This document shows positions 51,801-60,800 of a stretch of DNA of 64,000 nt, one piece after another (position 1 is the stretch's first letter; each line of letters begins with the position of its first letter). Made by a program: the position numbers and the translations under genes. The notes under the pieces were generated by a model. It was not told the DNA's origin. It did no database searches and saw nothing but the letters and a program-made list of their open reading frames with translations. The DNA comes from Hazenella coriacea (lineage in GTDB: Bacteria; Bacillota; Bacilli; Thermoactinomycetales; Thermoactinomycetaceae), in NCBI RefSeq assembly GCF_004341825.1, contig NZ_SMAG01000001.1, positions 620,001 through 684,000 on the forward strand. Direction: 5' to 3'.

Positions 51801-53332
51801 TTCTTTAGATTTCTCTTTAAAAGAAATCGTGCCAATTGATTTGATCGCTCATTCAGTTCACGATAAGTGAGTTTTTTATCATCCAAGCAGAGTGCAATGT
51901 GCTCAGGTGTTTTTGCTACTTGTTCTTCAAAGAGTTGGTATATGGTTTTCTCCTTGGGGTAATCCTGATCTGTCACATTAAATTCGTAAATCAGCTTATT
52001 CCATTCGTCATCGGGTAACAGAGTGAATTGATCCAGCTCTTGATCAGGATTTGCGATTAGTTGATTCGTTAAGTGGAGCAGACAATGATACATTTGTTCA
52101 ATTTGTTCATCTGTATAATCTTGAATCTTATAATCAAAATCCAAATCCATCTCATTGGAACTTGACCACTCCCTAATAATGAGCTGGAGAGAATAAAGTT
52201 GTTTTCCGTTGTAAAACTCCTTATTTTCTATGGGAGTTCCGTCTACTTCATTGACTAGATTGGTATTGTAATAATTAATACATGTATTCAATAATTGTCC
52301 ATTTTCCCTTTCTTGCAACTTCAAGTCTTGAGCGAGAAGATCATAAGGATACTTCTGATGGTAATAACAACGGATTAGTTCACTATTTACCTCTTTGATT
52401 AGTTGTTGTCCAGACATCTCACCATCAATCTGAAAGCGAAAAGGCATGGTACTAGTAAACATCCCCACAATATTTTTTTCCTTTTTCCCTGATCGATTGT
52501 AGAGAGGCAAACCAATAACGATGTCATCCTTCCCTGTTAATTTATTAAGATACATCAGATAGAGAGCAACAAAAAAGGCAAATTCCGAAGACTCTTGGTT
52601 AGCGACAAATGATTTGATACGCTCTGATTGATCAGAAGATAGATGATAAGTTTTTCTGATTCCCTCTGCACACTCCAGGCCTGCTTCGCGAATTATCTCT
52701 GGAATCGTTTCAAATTTTTCATTCCAAAATTGCTTGTTTTTCAAAAACCTCCTAGACTTCAAATATTTTTGCTCCTGTGTAAGATAATAGGTATAAGGCT
52801 CATGATCCTGTACTGTTAGTCTTTCACCTTTTAAAAGCTTCACATATGAATTACAAATCTGTTCGGTTAAAATATTCATAGACCATCCATCAGCAATTAA
52901 ATGGTGGGCTTTAACAAAATAACCGCTATCATGATCATTTATTTTGAATAATGCAAAGTGGAATAAAGCATGATTATAAATCTGAAAGGGTTGGGTAGCC
53001 TCTTCTTGAACCCAATTTTTAAATGCTTCATCACTATTCTCTTGTGAACTAAAGTCAAAAAAACGTAGGTGGAGCTTTTGATATTCCTCTACATATTGTT
53101 GAACTTCCCCATTGCTCTCTACAAGTCGATGCCTAAACCCTTCATTCTCTTTTACAAACTGATTAATCGCTTGCTCAAGGAAGTTGAAATTTACTTCACC
53201 TTTGATTCTGACTGTACCACCAACATTATGAAATGGCTGATCAGGGTTAATTTTCTCCATGTACCAGATTCTTTTTTGCGGGTGGCTTAAAGGGAATTTT
53301 TCTCTATGATTGAGATCCTGAGCTCTGTTCAT
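48812..53332 (-). CDS. NRPS initiation module Cs-A(Asn)-T-E
   Basis: 1506 residues: starter-type C domain 12-445 (HHLIADG 143-149; the opening PQKRIWYMEK resembles the lipoinitiating C domain of SrfAA), A 465-955, T Ser1000 (LGGDS), E 1052-1490 (HHLAVDG 1183-1189). The specificity residues read DLTKIGEVGK, one change from the classical Asn code DLTKLGEVGK. The tail LSMEDLDQIF resembles the TycA COM donor and should dock to the 4087-residue synthetase. The predicted output is an N-acyl-D-Asn thioester. This Cs-A-T-E layout matches ClbN and the prodrug modules of xenocoumacin and zwittermicin, which supports the cap-and-cleave idea given the peptidase gene next door. Confidence 0.93.
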   Translation of the reverse strand: MNRAQDLNHREKFPLSHPQKRIWYMEKINPDQPFHNVGGTVRIKGEVNFNFLEQAINQFVKENEGFRHRLVESNGEVQQYVEEYQKLHLRFFDFSSQENSDEAFKNWVQEEATQPFQIYNHALFHFALFKINDHDSGYFVKAHHLIADGWSMNILTEQICNSYVKLLKGERLTVQDHEPYTYYLTQEQKYLKSRRFLKNKQFWNEKFETIPEIIREAGLECAEGIRKTYHLSSDQSERIKSFVANQESSEFAFFVALYLMYLNKLTGKDDIVIGLPLYNRSGKKEKNIVGMFTSTMPFRFQIDGEMSGQQLIKEVNSELIRCYYHQKYPYDLLAQDLKLQERENGQLLNTCINYYNTNLVNEVDGTPIENKEFYNGKQLYSLQLIIREWSSSNEMDLDFDYKIQDYTDEQIEQMYHCLLHLTNQLIANPDQELDQFTLLPDDEWNKLIYEFNVTDQDYPKEKTIYQLFEEQVAKTPEHIALCLDDKKLTYRELNERSNQLARFLLKRNLKKGSIVGLCTTHSLETIIGILGILKAGSAYLPIDPNYPPERIKYILKDASISTLLINSPVSNHTELSYFKGDIIQLDSTDIYTEDTSNLGALNGSSDLAYVIYTSGSTGLPKGTMIEHQGLVNYTCWAKQVYMGSSKNEVFPFYSSLAFDLTVTSIFTPLISGNQMRIYPEDEDEYVLYKIFREGKASIIKLTPSHLSLLKEIDLETCSIKKMIVGGEQLKVSLAKDIVDRFAGEITIYNEYGPTETVVGCMIHPYDVGKDTGIYVPIGVPVQNTNIYLLNKDLNPVPLGEVGEIYISGDGVARGYLNKPDLTQERFMEDPFRKKTPMYKTGDLARFIDGTKIEYLGRADDQVKIRGYRIELGEIEKSLLLYPSIKEAIVVDQEDQNGSPYLCAYYTGKDTISSSELRSFLAKNLPAYMIPTHFFQLHRIPLTINGKVDRGQLPAPEMIRNDIHVDEVRNNKEEVLLQVTRDLLNVKVNLEDNFYHLGGDSIKAIQLSSNLVNQGFKIRVKDILAHPVIKDMTLYVEEVSRGSSENNRPCEGTIKSLPSTSWFFSRNLPNVHHYTQSLLLNLKKDVDISLIETALYMLVSHHDSFRLNYNDKTDTLYFNAENLTKKVEMETFDLSDVSASEQQSQIAKMGEMLKSSFDIRNDVLIKACLFHLRDHSFKLLLTAHHLAVDGVSWRIILEDLNHIYEQLHKSENVSLLPKTNSIQDWAHELEQFSQRIDEKDRQYWKHVYEHRMESLNDFDLGTDEMEHCESFVQTLTEEQTEQLLLKANDAYRTKPDELMIIALALLMKDYTQKDDIVIEVEGHGREEITEYIDVSRTVGWFTSLYPIQLTVQNVDLSMQIKLLKDQLRRIPNKGLCHGVLKYISGELPSNPQKLVRFNYLGDFNTTFSNGIFEFAEEYSGQEMSDQNEMDCLLDLVAYSVNQKLKITISYSRNKFKRETIEQFAHAYIKQLQSLINHCCDKEITEFTPTDFETTNLSMEDLDQIFND

Positions 53333-53462
53333 CTTATCGACACCTTTCTGCTCTTCTTCGCTGATCCATCGTAGCTATAGGCGTAAATGATCTACTTAGG
53401 TCAATCTATAGCTCAACATCTCATCTCCTCATGTGCATAAACTTTGAGGAAGAGGAAAAGTC

Positions 53463-53490
53463 CATTCCCCTCTCTTAGGTTTGGGGAATG
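53463..53490 (-). terminator. Internal hairpin between PKS and Asn-module genes
   Basis: Stem CATTCCCC/GGGGAATG (53463-53470 and 53483-53490). On the minus strand it is followed by GACTTTTCC. It lies in the 216-base gap, the largest inside the operon, and could reduce read-through from the first two genes. Confidence 0.4.
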
Positions 53491-53548
53491 GCAAATAGTA
53501 TATAAGCATCTCCATCATGAGTTGCTTTTTTTCCCCTCGATCAATCAT

Positions 53549-56500
53549 CTAGAAAAAATTTACGCTTTGACAATACTCAATCATTTTTCGTGCTTGTTGT
53601 TCATTCATTTCTTTCCATCCAAAACCCATTTTCTTTAACAACATAGTCGTTTTATCAGAGGTGACGTGGAATATGGTTGGATGATCCACATCTAAATTCA
53701 ATTCGTCTCCTAAACTATGTAGCTGTATGTTGTAAATTTCCGTCGAAAATCTCTTTGCTTGCTTTTCATCATAGATGTAATCCAAAAAATCCTCTATGGA
53801 TGTCTGTTTTACACCTAATTCCAGGTTTGGAATCGTTAAAAGCTCTGATAAGCTAACATAATTAGGATTAAAAATATGATAGGTCTCATTGACAAGCTCA
53901 GCTTGATCAAAGAGACAAACAATTGACCGACTTACATCATCCACACATGAAAAATCAGTATCTCTTTCTATTTCTGGAACTAGACCAATCTTTACATACG
54001 ATTGAATCATCGAATACAATGCATTTTGTTCTATGTTTTTCTGGAACCTACCCGTTTGTGAGTCAAATACCACATTGCCCACGCGAAAAATATTGACATG
54101 TACTCCTTTTTTTCTTGCTTCGACTAATAGCTTCTCTGCTTCTAGCTTTGTTTTGGGGTAAGGATTAGTGATCACTTGTCCAAGATCATGATCATATTCT
54201 GTATATAATAATTCCTTTTGGTCTTCCACCTTACCAGAAGCTACAGCCATCGTGGAAATATGATTAAAATCTTTTCTATTACCACTCAACGAAAAATCGA
54301 TCAAATTATTTGTTGCCACAGAATTGGCTTCATGGATTTCAGCATATTTTCCATAATGACTAACATCAGCTGCTGAATGTACCACACATTGAATCGTTTT
54401 ACATAACTTTTGATACACATTTACATCCAAACCCATTTGGATTTTGGTTAAATCCCCATTATAGACGAACATTCTCGATTTACATTGATCATAGAAAGCT
54501 GGACCAAAATAAAAGCTGAGCTGACCTTTGATCCGATTTTCAGCCTCAGTTCGGCTCCTTGCTCTAATAATAAGATGGAGATTGCTATCAGTCTTTTGTA
54601 ATAAATCGCGTAGCAAATAAACACCCAGATACCCTGTACTTCCTGTCAACAGAATATCTGTATAATTCAATCGGCGAGAAAGATCCAGTGAATGATATGT
54701 TTGGGTTCTCACTTCATAGGATTGACGGGTCTCTGCAAATTCTTGACCACCATTTTCACTGATCTGATGCCTTTCTCTCATCGCAACCAAATAGTTTTTT
54801 AACATCTCTTTAGGAACTTTATTTTTATCTTTCTTATCGGTGATCTGTTGCGCCAAATCAGCTACTCTTGGATACTCGAACAATTGGCTAACTGATATAT
54901 GAAACTCTTCTTGCAACCTTGCCACTACATTGACTGCACTTAACGAATTGCCTCCCAGTTCAAAAAAGTCGTCATAGGGGTTAACATCCCTGACACCTGT
55001 AACCTTCTCATATGCTTCAATAAGTTTTTGTTCTTTATCCAACTGTGGAGCAACATCATGATTCACTTCCATTGATGCATGATATTGGGTTCCTTGATCT
55101 TCGACAATAAACTCATCTGTTGCAATCTGGATGGTTCGATTTTCATCATCCGAACGAATACTAAAAAGCTGACGATCAAAAGAATATGTGGGTAAAGGTA
55201 AACGAAACCTTCGTTCTTGTGCATAATATTCTTGCCAATCGACCCCTACTCCTTGGATTTGTAACTTACCAAGACTCTGTAGCAAATATTTATCATCCGA
55301 AATATTTGCTACATGAGATCTTACAGTGTTTACAATCACATGGTCTGATTCTTCCCGAATCTGCTGCCGAACCAAGGTACTTAATGCTCTACCTGGACCC
55401 ATTTCAATGAAAATATTCGCTGGAGCATCTGTTAAAAGTTGATTGATACCATCAGAGAACTTAACTGTTTGTCGTAAATGCTTCACCCAATATTGTGGAT
55501 CTGTAGCTTCGATCGCCGTGATCCATGTTCCTGAGACATTAGAAATGTAAGGAATTAAGGGTTTGTGAAGTTCTATCTCCTGCACTTTCTCTCCAAAAGA
55601 ATCTAAAATCGGCTCCATCATTGTAGAGTGAAAGGCATGAGAAGTTTGTAATCTTTTATATCGAAGACCTTCGCGATGTAGTACTTCCTCCAAGCTTTCG
55701 ATCTCTTCAAATGAACCAGAAACGACACAGAATGATGGACCATTTACAGCTGCGATCGACAAATTGGCTGTTAAATATGGAAAAATTCTACTCTCTGGAG
55801 CCATCACACTCAACATACAACCCTTCGGTAATTGTTGCATGAGATCAGCACGCTCTGAAACCAACGTCAATGCATGTTCGAGAGAGAGTACCCCTGACAA
55901 ACAAGCAGCCACATATTCGCCTATACTATGCCCGATCATGCCATCAGGATGGATTCCCCATTCCATGAACATTTTTGCCAATGCATATTCGAATATAAAA
56001 ATAGCAGGCTGTGCATTTGAGGTCTGGTTGATCTCATCCATCAGTTCTACCTTTTGATCCTGTGGATACCATACATGTCTCAAATCGGTTCCTCGTATCT
56101 TTTCTAGAATCTGGCAACAACGATCTACTTCATCACGAAATACCTTCTCTTCTCTGTATAAGTCTAATCCCATATTCATATATTGAGATCCTTGTCCAGG
56201 AAACATAAAGATCACTGGACGGCTAGTCTGTTCAGACATTGCGGTGTGCACTTTTGCTGGGTTTAGTTGAGATAGTTCTCGTTTTGCCTCTTCTAGCTCG
56301 GAAGCGACCAACATCCTCTGGTATCTCAGATGTTTTCTCCCCACGTGAAGTGTATAGGCGATATCTGCTAGATTCACATGAGAATTTTGATCCATATAGT
56401 TAACTAACTTTCGGGTCATTTCATCAAGAGATTTCATTGTTTGGGCTGAAAAAAAGAGTAGCTGATTCTTTTTTCCAGGATCTGAAACTCCTCTATCTAT

Positions 56501-57802
56501 ACTTTCTTCCAATACAACATGGGCATTTGTTCCACCAATTCCAAATGAACTGACTCCCGCTCGTAAAGGAAACTCAGAATTTTTCCATTCCCTCAATTCG
56601 GTGTTAACGTAAAATGGGCTATTTTCAAAGTCAATTTTTTCATTGGGTGTCTCGTAATTAATAGTTGGTGGAATCATACAGTTTTGAAGAGAGAGAGCGG
56701 TCTTAATTAAACCGGCAACACCGGCCGCGTTATCCAGATGACCAATGTTCGCTTTCACAGAACCAATACCACAAAACTTTCTTTTCTCTGTATTAAATGC
56801 TAATTTCAATCCTTCGATTTCAATCGGGTCGCCAAGTATAGTTCCTGTACCATGAGCTTCAACATAAGTAATGCTTTCAGGTTCTACTTCCGCCATCATA
56901 TGAGCAGCTTTGATCGCACTGGCTTGTCCTTCAACACTCGGTGCAGTAAAACTCACTTTATAAGAGCCATCGTTATTTATCGCAGACCCCTTTACAATCG
57001 CATATATAAAATCTCCATCAGCAAGGGCATCCTCTAACCGTTTTAAGACGACGATCCCAGCACCGTTTCCATTTACAGTTCCTTTCGCATTCGAATCAAA
57101 AGGTCTACAGATCCCATCAGGTGAGAGGATCATGCCTTCCTGATATAAATAACCCCTCTTCTCTGGCAAAGTAATAGAAACGCCACCTGCTAGAGCTAAA
57201 TCACAATCCCCACTCAAAAGCGCCTGACATGCCAGATGAACTGCAACTAATGAAGAGGAGCAGGCCGTTTGAACAGTATAACTAGGTCCTTTCAAATTTA
57301 GCTGATGTGACAATCTAGTACTAAAGAACTGCGAGCCATTCAATAACTCAGCCTCTTTTAAAAAGTCGCTCGCTTCTCTGTAAACGGTGTCCATCCAATA
57401 CAGATTGGTCGAACTTCCGATATAAGTTCCTACTAACCCGTTATGACGATCCGAACAATAACCACTATTTTCTAGTGCTTCCCATGCACATTCGTGTAAA
57501 ACTTTTAACTGCGGGTCCATCACTTCTGCTTCCCGAGGTGAGTAATGAAACAAATGAGTATCGAACCATTCCGTATGAGTGATCGCTCCACCCGCCTTCA
57601 CGTAATGGGGATTTTGTAAATCCTCTTGGTTAACTCCTGCTTCCCGTAACTCTTCATCTGTATACAAAGAGACTGAGCACGTTCCATTCTGTAAACGCTC
57701 CCAAAATGAATCTATATTATTTCCACCTGGAAACCTACATGACATACCAATAATCGCGATCTCCAACCCGTTTCCATCTGGTAACTTTGTCCCACGATCC
57801 AT
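53549..57802 (-). CDS. Type I PKS module KS-AT-ACP with terminal thioester reductase
   Basis: 1417 residues: KS 12-435 (Cys181 in TACSSS, His317 in HGTGT, His355 in NIGHL); AT 528-830 (GHSIGEY with Ser626, and HAFH at 722-725, the malonyl-CoA type); ACP Ser953 (LGGNS); reductase 1045-1417 with TGSTGYLG (1053-1060) for NADPH and the YxxxK pair Tyr1215-Lys1219. It has no KR, DH or ER domain, so one malonate is added and left as a beta-keto group. The reductase releases the chain as an aldehyde, or as an alcohol after a second reduction. The start lies one base after the stop of the upstream NRPS gene, so the two are tightly coupled and probably act in sequence. Confidence 0.93.
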   Translation of the reverse strand: MDRGTKLPDGNGLEIAIIGMSCRFPGGNNIDSFWERLQNGTCSVSLYTDEELREAGVNQEDLQNPHYVKAGGAITHTEWFDTHLFHYSPREAEVMDPQLKVLHECAWEALENSGYCSDRHNGLVGTYIGSSTNLYWMDTVYREASDFLKEAELLNGSQFFSTRLSHQLNLKGPSYTVQTACSSSLVAVHLACQALLSGDCDLALAGGVSITLPEKRGYLYQEGMILSPDGICRPFDSNAKGTVNGNGAGIVVLKRLEDALADGDFIYAIVKGSAINNDGSYKVSFTAPSVEGQASAIKAAHMMAEVEPESITYVEAHGTGTILGDPIEIEGLKLAFNTEKRKFCGIGSVKANIGHLDNAAGVAGLIKTALSLQNCMIPPTINYETPNEKIDFENSPFYVNTELREWKNSEFPLRAGVSSFGIGGTNAHVVLEESIDRGVSDPGKKNQLLFFSAQTMKSLDEMTRKLVNYMDQNSHVNLADIAYTLHVGRKHLRYQRMLVASELEEAKRELSQLNPAKVHTAMSEQTSRPVIFMFPGQGSQYMNMGLDLYREEKVFRDEVDRCCQILEKIRGTDLRHVWYPQDQKVELMDEINQTSNAQPAIFIFEYALAKMFMEWGIHPDGMIGHSIGEYVAACLSGVLSLEHALTLVSERADLMQQLPKGCMLSVMAPESRIFPYLTANLSIAAVNGPSFCVVSGSFEEIESLEEVLHREGLRYKRLQTSHAFHSTMMEPILDSFGEKVQEIELHKPLIPYISNVSGTWITAIEATDPQYWVKHLRQTVKFSDGINQLLTDAPANIFIEMGPGRALSTLVRQQIREESDHVIVNTVRSHVANISDDKYLLQSLGKLQIQGVGVDWQEYYAQERRFRLPLPTYSFDRQLFSIRSDDENRTIQIATDEFIVEDQGTQYHASMEVNHDVAPQLDKEQKLIEAYEKVTGVRDVNPYDDFFELGGNSLSAVNVVARLQEEFHISVSQLFEYPRVADLAQQITDKKDKNKVPKEMLKNYLVAMRERHQISENGGQEFAETRQSYEVRTQTYHSLDLSRRLNYTDILLTGSTGYLGVYLLRDLLQKTDSNLHLIIRARSRTEAENRIKGQLSFYFGPAFYDQCKSRMFVYNGDLTKIQMGLDVNVYQKLCKTIQCVVHSAADVSHYGKYAEIHEANSVATNNLIDFSLSGNRKDFNHISTMAVASGKVEDQKELLYTEYDHDLGQVITNPYPKTKLEAEKLLVEARKKGVHVNIFRVGNVVFDSQTGRFQKNIEQNALYSMIQSYVKIGLVPEIERDTDFSCVDDVSRSIVCLFDQAELVNETYHIFNPNYVSLSELLTIPNLELGVKQTSIEDFLDYIYDEKQAKRFSTEIYNIQLHSLGDELNLDVDHPTIFHVTSDKTTMLLKKMGFGWKEMNEQQARKMIEYCQSVNFF

Positions 57803-57803
57803 T

Positions 57804-60800
57804 TTAATCCCTCTTTCTTTGCCTTCTCTGTTTCAGCCTTCTTTTCGATTCCTCCATCACCTGATTTCGGTCTGACACCGCCTTTGTCAATTCAGTTTTA
57901 TCCTCCTTCACTTTTAATTGTTGAGTGAGAGAATAAATCGTGGGGTGTTTAAACAACTCCACTACGGGCAGATCGATGTTTAACTCTTCTTTTAACCGCT
58001 CATTGACTTGAATAATGTTAAGCGAATTACCTCCGAGCTCGAAAAAACGATCATGAATCCCCACTCGCCCCATCCCAAGTACATGTTTCCATATTTCCGC
58101 AATGTTCTTTTCTAAAGGAGTTGTTGGAGCAGAATACTCAGATCCTGGCAACAGATAGTGCTCTTCGTTTCTCGTTTGCAAAGCTTTGATGTCCATTTTG
58201 CCGCTAGCGGTTAAGGGCATACTTTCTAGCTTCACAAAATACGAGGGGATCATATATTCGGGTAAATGGTTCTCCAAAAATGCTCTTAATTCAGTTACGG
58301 TCAAATCTTTCTCTGATACTATATATGCACATAAGTAATTTTCATTAGACTCACTCTGTTTTGCAACAACAGTAGCATCCATCACATTTCCGTGGCTCAA
58401 AATAATATTTTTTATTTCATCCAGCTCGACCCGGACTCCTTTAATCTTTACCTGGTAGTCAAGTCTTCCAATATATTCAATGCTTCCGTCGGGAAGCCAT
58501 CGGGCAAGATCACCTGTTTTATACATTCGTTCACCTTCAAGGAAAGTTACTGGAACAAACTGTTCATTGGTTAAATTCGGTTTGTTCAGATACCCTCTCC
58601 CTACTCCTGCACCCGAGACGCACAACTCTCCTGTTACCCCAACAGGTACAGGACGAAGATGTTGATCCAGGATATAAACTTTATAGTTATTTAAGGGCTT
58701 TCCTATAGGAATCGTACTTTTTTCATTTCCATCACAAATATGATAGGTAGTATAAATGGTTGTTTCGGTTGGTCCATATAAATTTACGATTTTTTCGATA
58801 TTGGCAACTCTTTGTAATTCATTGTACAAGTTCTTTGTGAAAACTTCTCCTGCCAAGAGGACGTACCGAAGTTGATGACTTTTATCCAAATGATTCAACA
58901 GAACTCTCATATGAGTCGGTACAGTACCCAAAACACCGATCTGGTTTTGTACGATGAAATTCCAAAGTTTTTTCGGCTCTTTAACCAAATCTCCCCCAGG
59001 AATGAACAATTTACCACCAGATAAGATCGGAAGCAACATATGTTGCACAGATACATCAAATGTGAATTTAGCAAGTAACAAATGACGATCTTCTTGATCA
59101 AAATCCAATGTCTCGATCAATCCCACCATCTGATTCACAATATTGCGATGTTCGATCATAACCCCTTTCGGTGTTCCTGTTGTACCTGAAGTATAGATGA
59201 CATATGCCAAATCGTCAGGTTGATTAAGGTTTTTAAGCTCCAGATCATCTTCATTGTAAATGGTTTCGTCATCCAAACTGATGACTTCCTGTTCAAAAAT
59301 ATATCTTTCCTTTAAATGTTGCTGTGCTAATATTAACGAACATTGACTGTCTTCCAACATATATTCTACCCTGCTTATTGGAAAGTTGGGATCGATCGGA
59401 AAATATGCACCTCCCGCTTTTAATACACCAAGAACTCCGATAATCATTTCCAAGGAAGGCTCTGTAACAATTCCAACCAAATCGCCTCTTCCAACATTCT
59501 TTTTTCTCAAAAACCTAGCCAGTTGATTGGATTTCGCATCTAATTCAGAGTAAGTTAACTTATTATCCTCAAATTCGATTGCAATTTCGAAAGGGGTCTC
59601 CTTTACCTTTTGCATGAATAGCTCTTGAAGGGTCAAATGAGAAGGATAATCCGTCTGGGTACGGTTAAAGTTAACTAACATGGTTTGCTCTTCTCGCTCG
59701 GATAAAATACGAATCGCTTGTAATGGTAGATCCGAATCTCGTACCACTTCTGAAAGCAAGCGAAGAAAATGATCAGCCATTCTCTTTATTGTTTCCTCAG
59801 CAAATAATTGGGTGGAGTATTTGAATGTTAAATCAATAGTTTTCTCCTTTACAAATGCATCGATAGCGATATCGAATTGTGTCACATTACTTTCCAATGG
59901 GAATCTATGAAAAGACAACTCATCTGTATTTACCCATGTGTTCTCCTCACTCTCCAAGGAGAACATGATATCAAACAGTGGATTTCTTCCTGTGTTCCGT
60001 TGAATCCCCAACTGATCCACTAATACTTCAAACGGGTACTCATCATAGTCAAGTGCTTTCAATGTATTTTCTTTTACTTCATCCAAAAACTCGCAAAAAG
60101 TTTTATCATTGCAAGGAAAGTTTCTCATTACAACCGTATTAGCAAACATGCCGATCATCTGCTCAAGTCCGGGGCGGGTTCTTCCCACGGTTGGTGAACC
60201 AATCAGTATATCCTCTTGCCCAGTATATTTGGACATGAGTACATTGAGTGCGGCAAGCAACACTGTGTACAAGGTTGTCCTATTCTCCACAGCTATTGCT
60301 TCCAAGCGAGACTTTAAATCTTGGTCTACTGTAACCGATAGACAGTTCCCCTCAAATTGTTGAACGGATCGACGTGGATAATCTGTATTGATATTAAGTA
60401 CTGGAATATCATCTTTAAATCTATCAAGCCAATAAGATTCCTTCTTCTTAAAGTCATCCGTCTCGAACCATTTTGTCTGCCATACCGCATAATCCCTGTA
60501 CTGTAACGATGGGTTGGGTAGAGTTGTCCCTGAATATAAGTCCGAGAACTCTTTCATGATAATATCGATCGAAGTACCATCAAAGATAATATGATGGAAG
60601 TCAGTGAATAGCAGATGCCGATCTGCCCCATATTTGATAACCTTGATCCTAAACAATGGGGAACTTTCTAAGTCGAATGGCTTTATAAAGCTATTCAAGG
60701 TCTTCATTAATTCATCTTCTTTAGCCTCTATGAAGTCGACAGTATATTCTATATTTTGATGAACACGTTGCACCAATTGGTCGTCTACGAATGCAAATGA

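Noticed and set aside
48812-57802. Thioesterase domain to release the NRPS product
   Set aside because: No GxSxG alpha/beta-hydrolase domain was seen at the end of any synthetase; release by the reductase domain is the only visible route.
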